From NCBI GenBank assembly GCA_017457345.1, contig JAFTHR010000173.1:1-9798 (forward strand): 9,798 bases of DNA, read 5' to 3'. Below, piece by piece: positions 6,013 to 9,798 of this stretch. Positions within the stretch are counted from its first letter, which is position 1, and every line of letters starts with the position of its first letter. The notes under the pieces are model-generated. The model made no database searches and had not been told where the DNA came from. It saw only the letters and a program-made list of their open reading frames with translations. This DNA is from Clostridia bacterium (GTDB lineage Bacteria > Bacillota > Clostridia > Christensenellales > Borkfalkiaceae). The position numbers were made by a program, and so were the translations under genes.

Positions 6013-6726
6013 ATGGAGTGGAAAACGGACGCGCTTGTGATTCGCGCGGTGGATTATAAAGAAAGTGATAGGCTACTCACTTTGCTCACGCCCGAGGGAA
6101 AAATCACCGCGGGGATTCGTGGCGTGCGGAAGCCGAAAGCAAAACTTTCGTTTGCTGCGCAACCGTTCTGTTTTGCCGAATATACGCTCACGCAAAAAGC
6201 GGAGCGAAACACCGTGCTCTCGGCTTACTTATACGATTCGTTTTACGGAATCCGCACGGACGTGGTAAAATACTACGCCGCCTGCGCCGTTGCCGAAATT
6301 TGCGATTTACTCTTTATCGACCAAACGGACGCCCGTGCGGTGCTCGTTGCGGCAGTAGAGTGCTTGAAAGGTCTGGCAATGACGGAGCAAGACGGCGTGG
6401 AACTGCTCGTTACGTTTGCAATCGTTGCGTTGCAAGAGAGCGGGTACGCGCTAGATTTAGAAGGCTGTGGCGTTTGCGGGAGTGAACTTGGCGGCGAGCC
6501 GTATTTCGACCTGTCTTTGGGTTGCTTTACCTGTGGGAATTGTGCGCAGGGTGTGCGGGCGAAAAAAGAGACGTACGAATTTTTAAGAAAGTGTAGTGGC
6601 TTAACGTACGAAGAAGTGGATTTTTCGGAGTCGGGGAAGCGCGCGCTCAGGCTGGTGCGTAGTTATTTAATTGAAAAAACGGAAGAAGAATATCCGTGCC
6701 TTGGAGAACTGATAAGGCTTTTATAA
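6013..6726 (+). CDS. recO: RecO, DNA recombination/repair mediator
   Basis: The protein is 237 residues. The N-terminal OB fold begins with the typical WKTDALVIRAVDYKESDRLLTLLTPEGKI (here up to about residue 31), followed by GIRGVRKPKAKL. The C-terminal part carries a zinc finger: C152-x2-C155 and C174-x2-C177 are the likely ligands, with an additional Cys at 171 where glycine is common. RecO acts with RecR (and RecF) to displace SSB and load RecA on single-stranded DNA, and it anneals complementary strands. AAAGGA at 6001-6006 is 6 nt before ATG 6013. It is the last gene of the block: a strong intrinsic terminator starts at its stop codon. In many Firmicutes glyQS follow recO; here they do not. 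Confidence 0.94.
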   Translation: MEWKTDALVIRAVDYKESDRLLTLLTPEGKITAGIRGVRKPKAKLSFAAQPFCFAEYTLTQKAERNTVLSAYLYDSFYGIRTDVVKYYAACAVAEICDLLFIDQTDARAVLVAAVECLKGLAMTEQDGVELLVTFAIVALQESGYALDLEGCGVCGSELGGEPYFDLSLGCFTCGNCAQGVRAKKETYEFLRKCSGLTYEEVDFSESGKRALRLVRSYLIEKTEEEYPCLGELIRLL

Positions 6727-6758
6727 AAATCCGCCGTAGGGCGGTTTTTTTATTTTTT
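6725..6758 (+). terminator. Rho-independent terminator after recO
   Basis: CCGCC (6731-6735) pairs with GGCGG (6740-6744) around a GTAG loop, and flanking A5 and T5 runs (6725-6729 with 6746-6750) can extend the stem past one mismatch. The T-rich run continues to 6758 with one A. It begins at the recO stop codon, closing the yqfC-recO transcription unit. Confidence 0.9.
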
Positions 6759-6774
6759 GCGGGGAAGAAACGGG

Positions 6775-6820
6775 AAAAACAGACAAAAAATTGAAAAAAA
6801 GAAAAGATTTTTTGTTTTTT
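6775..6820 (+). promoter_or_regulatory. Phased A/T tracts upstream of the ppdK promoter (UP-element-like)
   Basis: A runs at 6775-6779, 6785-6790 and 6794-6800 recur about every 10 bp, followed by T6 runs at 6808-6813 and 6815-6820. The latter lie where an UP element would sit relative to the -35 at 6835. Phased tracts of this kind bend DNA and can raise promoter strength. The tracts are seen; the effect is inferred. Confidence 0.4.
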
Positions 6821-6834
6821 GCGGCGGCAAAGGC

Positions 6835-6863
6835 TTGATATTTTCGTTAAATTATATTAAAAT
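6835..6863 (+). promoter_or_regulatory. Vegetative (SigA-type) promoter of ppdK
   Basis: TTGATA (6835-6840) and TAAAAT (6858-6863) are each one base off consensus and separated by exactly 17 bp, in an A/T-rich setting downstream of the recO terminator. The predicted start of transcription is near 6870, giving a 5' UTR of about 80 nt. Confidence 0.82.
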
Positions 6864-6876
6864 AGTATTTGGCGAT

Positions 6877-6908
6877 CACGTATGTGCGTTGCTTAGCGCG
6901 CACGCGTG
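6877..6908 (+). promoter_or_regulatory. Hairpin in the ppdK 5' UTR
   Basis: CACG (6877-6880) pairs with CGTG (6905-6908), GTGCG (6884-6888) pairs with CGCAC (6899-6903), and GC/GC near the tip (6891-6892 with 6896-6897) closes a TTA loop, with small bulges (6881-6883, 6904, 6890). No T tract follows, so it is not a terminator. It lies close to the predicted 5' end of the ppdK mRNA and 28 nt before its Shine-Dalgarno, a typical place for a stabilising stem. It matches no riboswitch that I recognise. Confidence 0.45.
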
Positions 6909-6951
6909 AGTGAAAAAGGAAAAAATCAAATCATTTGGAGGAAATAAAATT

Positions 6952-9597
6952 ATGGCGAAAAAGTATTGCTACCTTTTCACGGAAGGTAATGCAAAAATGC
7001 GCGAGATTCTCGGCGGTAAAGGTGCAAACCTTGCGGAAATGACCAACATCGGTTTGCCCGTACCTCAAGGCTTTACCATTTCCACGGAAGCTTGCACGCA
7101 GTACTATGAAGACGGCAGACAAATTAATCCCGATATCCAAGCGGAGATTATGGAGTACATCGACAAGATGGAAAAAATCTGTGGTAAGAAGTTTGGTGAT
7201 AAGGAAAACCCCTTGCTCGTTTCCGTTCGTTCGGGTGCAAGAGCCTCGATGCCTGGTATGATGGACACCATTTTGAACCTTGGTTTGAACGAAGAAGTTG
7301 TCAACACCATCGCTACTAAATCGGGCAACCCCCGTTGGGCTTGGGACTGCTACAGACGGTTTATTCAAATGTTCTCCGACGTTGTTATGGAAGTCGGCAA
7401 GAAATACTTTGAAAAACTTATCGACGAAATGAAAGAAGCAAAAGGCGTTACGCAAGACGTTGAACTTGACGCAGACGACCTTAAAAAACTCGCTAACCAA
7501 TTCAAGGCAGAATATAAAAAGCAACTTGGCAAAGAATTCCCTAACGATCCGAAAGAACAACTTTTCGAAGCGGTTAAAGCGGTATTCCGTTCTTGGGACA
7601 ACCCCCGTGCAAACATCTATCGTATGGACCACGACATCCCTTACAGCTGGGGTACGGCGGTTAACGTGCAAATGATGGCGTTCGGTAATATGGGTGAAAC
7701 TTCCGGTACGGGCGTTGCGTTCACGCGTAACCCTGCAACGGGTGAAAAGGGCTTGATGGGTGAATTCTTGACCAACGCACAAGGTGAAGACGTTGTTGCC
7801 GGTGTTCGTACCCCGATGCCTATCGCGCAAATGAAAGAAGTATTCCCCGAAGTTTACGCACAATTCCTTGAAGTTTGCAAAACGCTTGAAAATCACTACC
7901 GTGATATGCAAGATATGGAGTTCACGATTGAAGATAGAAAACTCTATATGCTTCAAACGAGAAACGGTAAACGTACGGCTGCTGCCGCTATCAAGATCGC
8001 TTGCGACCTTATCGACGAAGGTATGATTAGCGAAAAAGAAGCGTTGATGCAAATCGACGCGAAGAGCCTTGACATGCTCCTTCACCCTCAATTCGACGTG
8101 AAAGCACTTAAAAACGCAGATAAGAACAACGTGGTAGGCAAAGGTATCGCTGCTTCCCCCGGTGCTGCGGCAGGTAAGATTGTGTTCACGGCAGAAGACG
8201 CGGTTGTGGAAGGTAAGAAGGGCGAAAACGTAATTCTCGTTCGTTTGGAAACCTCTCCCGAAGATATCGAAGGTATGAAGTACGCAAAAGGTATTCTTAC
8301 CGTTCGTGGCGGTCAAACTTCGCACGCGGCAGTTGTTGCTCGTGGTATGGGTACGTGCTGTGTATCCGGCTGCGGCGACATCAAGATGCACGAAGAAGAA
8401 AAATGGTTTGAACTTGCTGGTAAGATCTTCCGCGAAGGCGACGTATTGTCCCTCGACGGTTCTACCGGTACGATCTACGATTGCTTAATCGCAACCGTTC
8501 CCGCAGATCCTAACTCCGGCTACTTCGGCAGAATTATGGACCTTGCAGATAAATACAAGGCACTCGGCGTTAGAACGAACGCTGATACGCCGGAAGATGC
8601 AAAACAAGCAGTTGCGTTCGGCGCACAAGGTATCGGTCTTTGCCGTACCGAGCACATGTTCTTCGATCCCGATAGAATCGGCGCGTTCCGTGAAATGATT
8701 TGCTCCGATACGGTAGAAGAAAGAGAAGCAGCGCTTGCAAAGATTGAACCTATGCAACAAGCAGACTTTGAAGGCTTGTTCGAAGCGCTTGGCGGTTATC
8801 CCGTAACCATCCGTTTCCTCGATCCCCCTCTTCACGAAGTCGTTCCTACTTCGGAAGAAGATATCGCGGCTCTTGCAGCAACGCAAGGCAAAACGGTTGC
8901 TCAAATTAAAGATATCATCACCGGTTTGCACGAATTCAACCCTATGATGGGTCACCGTGGTTGCCGTTTGTCCGTCACCTATCCTGAAATTGCCGTAATG
9001 CAAACGAAAGCGGTGATCAAGGCTGCGATCAACGTGAAGAAGAAGCATCCTGACTGGGCGATCGTTCCCGAAATTATGATCCCCTTGACCGGCGAAACGA
9101 AAGAATTGAAGTTCGTGAAAGACGTGGTTGTGAAGACGGCTGAAGAAATTATCAAAGCAGAAGGCGTTGAACTCAAGTATGAAGTTGGTACGATGATCGA
9201 AATCCCCAGAGCATGCTTGACGGCAGACGATATCGCAAAAGAAGCAGAATTCTTCTGCTTCGGTACGAACGACCTTACGCAAATGACCTTCGGTTTCTCG
9301 CGTGACGACGCTGGTAAGTTCTTGCCTGCATACTATGCAAACAAGATTTACGAATCCGATCCCTTCGCAAGACTTGACACGACGGGCGTAGGCTTATTGA
9401 TGGATATGGCAGTGAAGAAGGGTGCTTCGGTACGTCCTGAAATGCACTTTGGTATCTGCGGTGAACACGGCGGCGATCCTTCGTCTATCGAGTTCTGCCA
9501 CAATATCGGTCTTTCTTACGTTTCCTGCTCGCCTTACCGCGTGCCCATTGCAAGACTTTCCGCTGCACAAGCTAATATCCGTAATCCTAGGGGCTAA
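6952..9597 (+). CDS. ppdK: Pyruvate phosphate dikinase (PPDK)
   Basis: PPDK interconverts pyruvate + ATP + Pi and phosphoenolpyruvate + AMP + PPi in the cytoplasm, serving PPi-linked glycolysis or gluconeogenesis in many anaerobes. From ATG 6952 the protein has 881 residues, near the family norm of ~875. Order of domains: nucleotide-binding domain with GGKGANLAEM, SVRSGARASMPGMMDT and GTGVAFTRNPATGE; swivelling phosphohistidine domain with GGQTSHAA, catalytic His458 and neighbouring Thr456; C-terminal PEP-binding barrel with IGLCRTEHMFF, FGTNDLTQMTFGFSRDD and CGEHGGDP containing Cys836. An in-frame GTG at 6910 would add 14 residues unlike the family; GGAGG at 6937-6941 and the usual MAKKYCYLF opening support ATG 6952. 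Codons differ from the upstream block (more GGT, CGT, CTT), as expected for a highly expressed gene. Thr456 is the site that PpsR-type regulators modify in other PPDKs; no such regulator is in the window. Confidence 0.97.
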   Translation: MAKKYCYLFTEGNAKMREILGGKGANLAEMTNIGLPVPQGFTISTEACTQYYEDGRQINPDIQAEIMEYIDKMEKICGKKFGDKENPLLVSVRSGARASMPGMMDTILNLGLNEEVVNTIATKSGNPRWAWDCYRRFIQMFSDVVMEVGKKYFEKLIDEMKEAKGVTQDVELDADDLKKLANQFKAEYKKQLGKEFPNDPKEQLFEAVKAVFRSWDNPRANIYRMDHDIPYSWGTAVNVQMMAFGNMGETSGTGVAFTRNPATGEKGLMGEFLTNAQGEDVVAGVRTPMPIAQMKEVFPEVYAQFLEVCKTLENHYRDMQDMEFTIEDRKLYMLQTRNGKRTAAAAIKIACDLIDEGMISEKEALMQIDAKSLDMLLHPQFDVKALKNADKNNVVGKGIAASPGAAAGKIVFTAEDAVVEGKKGENVILVRLETSPEDIEGMKYAKGILTVRGGQTSHAAVVARGMGTCCVSGCGDIKMHEEEKWFELAGKIFREGDVLSLDGSTGTIYDCLIATVPADPNSGYFGRIMDLADKYKALGVRTNADTPEDAKQAVAFGAQGIGLCRTEHMFFDPDRIGAFREMICSDTVEEREAALAKIEPMQQADFEGLFEALGGYPVTIRFLDPPLHEVVPTSEEDIAALAATQGKTVAQIKDIITGLHEFNPMMGHRGCRLSVTYPEIAVMQTKAVIKAAINVKKKHPDWAIVPEIMIPLTGETKELKFVKDVVVKTAEEIIKAEGVELKYEVGTMIEIPRACLTADDIAKEAEFFCFGTNDLTQMTFGFSRDDAGKFLPAYYANKIYESDPFARLDTTGVGLLMDMAVKKGASVRPEMHFGICGEHGGDPSSIEFCHNIGLSYVSCSPYRVPIARLSAAQANIRNPRG

Positions 9598-9652
9598 GAA
9601 TTAACCCTAAAAAGCGGTAAAAATTCAATTTTTAATAAAAAAATAAGGTTTT

Positions 9653-9690
9653 AGTAGTCATTCTTTTCGGAGAGTGACTACTTTTTTTCT
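9653..9690 (+). terminator. Rho-independent terminator after ppdK
   Basis: Bases 9653-9663 (AGTAGTCATTC) pair with 9672-9682 (GAGTGACTACT) over 11 positions with a single T-G wobble, around an 8-nt loop, and a T7 run (9682-9688) follows. It lies 55 nt after the ppdK stop. A/T-rich flanks on the left (T run on the opposite strand about 10 nt away) could allow weak termination of leftward transcription as well. Confidence 0.9.
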
Positions 9691-9798
9691 CTTAAAAATC
9701 TCTTGCGAAGCCAAAAATCAGTCAAAAAAACGGGGTGGTTCCTCAAATTGAACACTTTTCTGTATCTACCGCTATGGGTAAAAAAGGGCGATAAAATA
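9691..9798. other. Unassigned right-edge sequence
   Basis: The last 108 nt hold no + strand gene that I can support: the only ATG near the end (9774) opens a six-codon frame. A minus-strand frame without a stop enters from the right edge (9797) and stops at 9680-9678, giving 39 codons; it could be the 3' end of a convergent gene but resembles nothing I recognise. ATAAAATA at the edge looks like a -10 element without a properly spaced -35. Confidence 0.3.

Noticed and set aside
6910..6951. Upstream in-frame GTG start giving ppdK 14 extra residues
   Set aside because: The extra residues include the translated Shine-Dalgarno, the family opening begins at ATG 6952, and GGAGG at 6937-6941 serves that ATG.
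6931..8391. Long minus-strand open frame of 486 codons opposite ppdK
   Set aside because: It is an antisense shadow of the strongly biased ppdK codons; its translation is rich in Phe, His, Arg and Val and lacks recognisable motifs.
8485..9282. Minus-strand open frame of 265 codons opposite the ppdK C-terminal part
   Set aside because: Same antisense artefact, with no ribosome site or family resemblance.
9731..9744. CGGGGTGGTTCCTC resembling a T-box core (GGGTGG-ACC)
   Set aside because: The match is imperfect, and only about 50 nt separate it from the ppdK terminator, too little for a specifier domain; no tRNA-related gene is seen.
9748..9798. Promoter at the right edge (TTGAAC with ATAAAATA)
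   Set aside because: The two elements are about 38 bp apart, far from the 17 bp needed, and the window ends before any gene.

Overview
The window is a chromosomal, housekeeping-type stretch from a spore-forming-lineage Firmicute, most likely an uncultured member of the Clostridia. The main evidence is gene order: yqfC-yqfD-phoH-pgpH-ybeY-era-yqzL-recO is the conserved Bacillus/Clostridium block, and YqfC and YqfD are restricted to endospore-forming lineages. A pyrophosphate-linked pyruvate phosphate dikinase (PPDK) with Firmicutes-like features follows. Every supported gene is on the + strand. I see no mobile element, CRISPR array, rRNA or tRNA, and no wholly new multi-gene system.

Layout. 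(1) 1-663 is the 3' end of a ClC-type chloride channel/antiporter with a C-terminal TrkA_C (RCK_C-like) domain; its start lies outside the window. (2) 722-6726 is one compact run: yqfC, yqfD, phoH, a PgpH-type HD phosphodiesterase, ybeY, era, a 35-residue YqzL microgene, and recO. Most junctions are ATGA overlaps or gaps of a few nucleotides. A clear intrinsic terminator sits directly on the recO stop. (3) 6727-6951 holds that terminator, phased A/T tracts, a near-consensus vegetative promoter and a 5'-UTR hairpin. (4) 6952-9597 is ppdK, with its own terminator at 9653-9690. (5) The last ~110 nt hold nothing I can assign with confidence.

How the genes fit together. YbeY (rRNA maturation RNase), Era (16S/30S assembly GTPase) and PhoH (NTPase tied to RNA metabolism) form a ribosome and RNA maturation group. 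RecO is the recombination mediator. YqfC and YqfD act in the mother cell during sporulation. The HD protein is expected to degrade c-di-AMP. PPDK interconverts pyruvate and phosphoenolpyruvate and has its own strong promoter and a different codon style.

Most worth a second look: the PgpH homologue lacks the large extracellular 7TMR-HDED domain, having only ~17 residues between its first two membrane segments. YqfD is about 100 residues shorter than the Bacillus protein. dgkA and cdd are missing between ybeY and era. Together these suggest a streamlined version of the block. Several hairpins sit at translation start regions (yqfC, the HD gene, ppdK) and could be regulatory.
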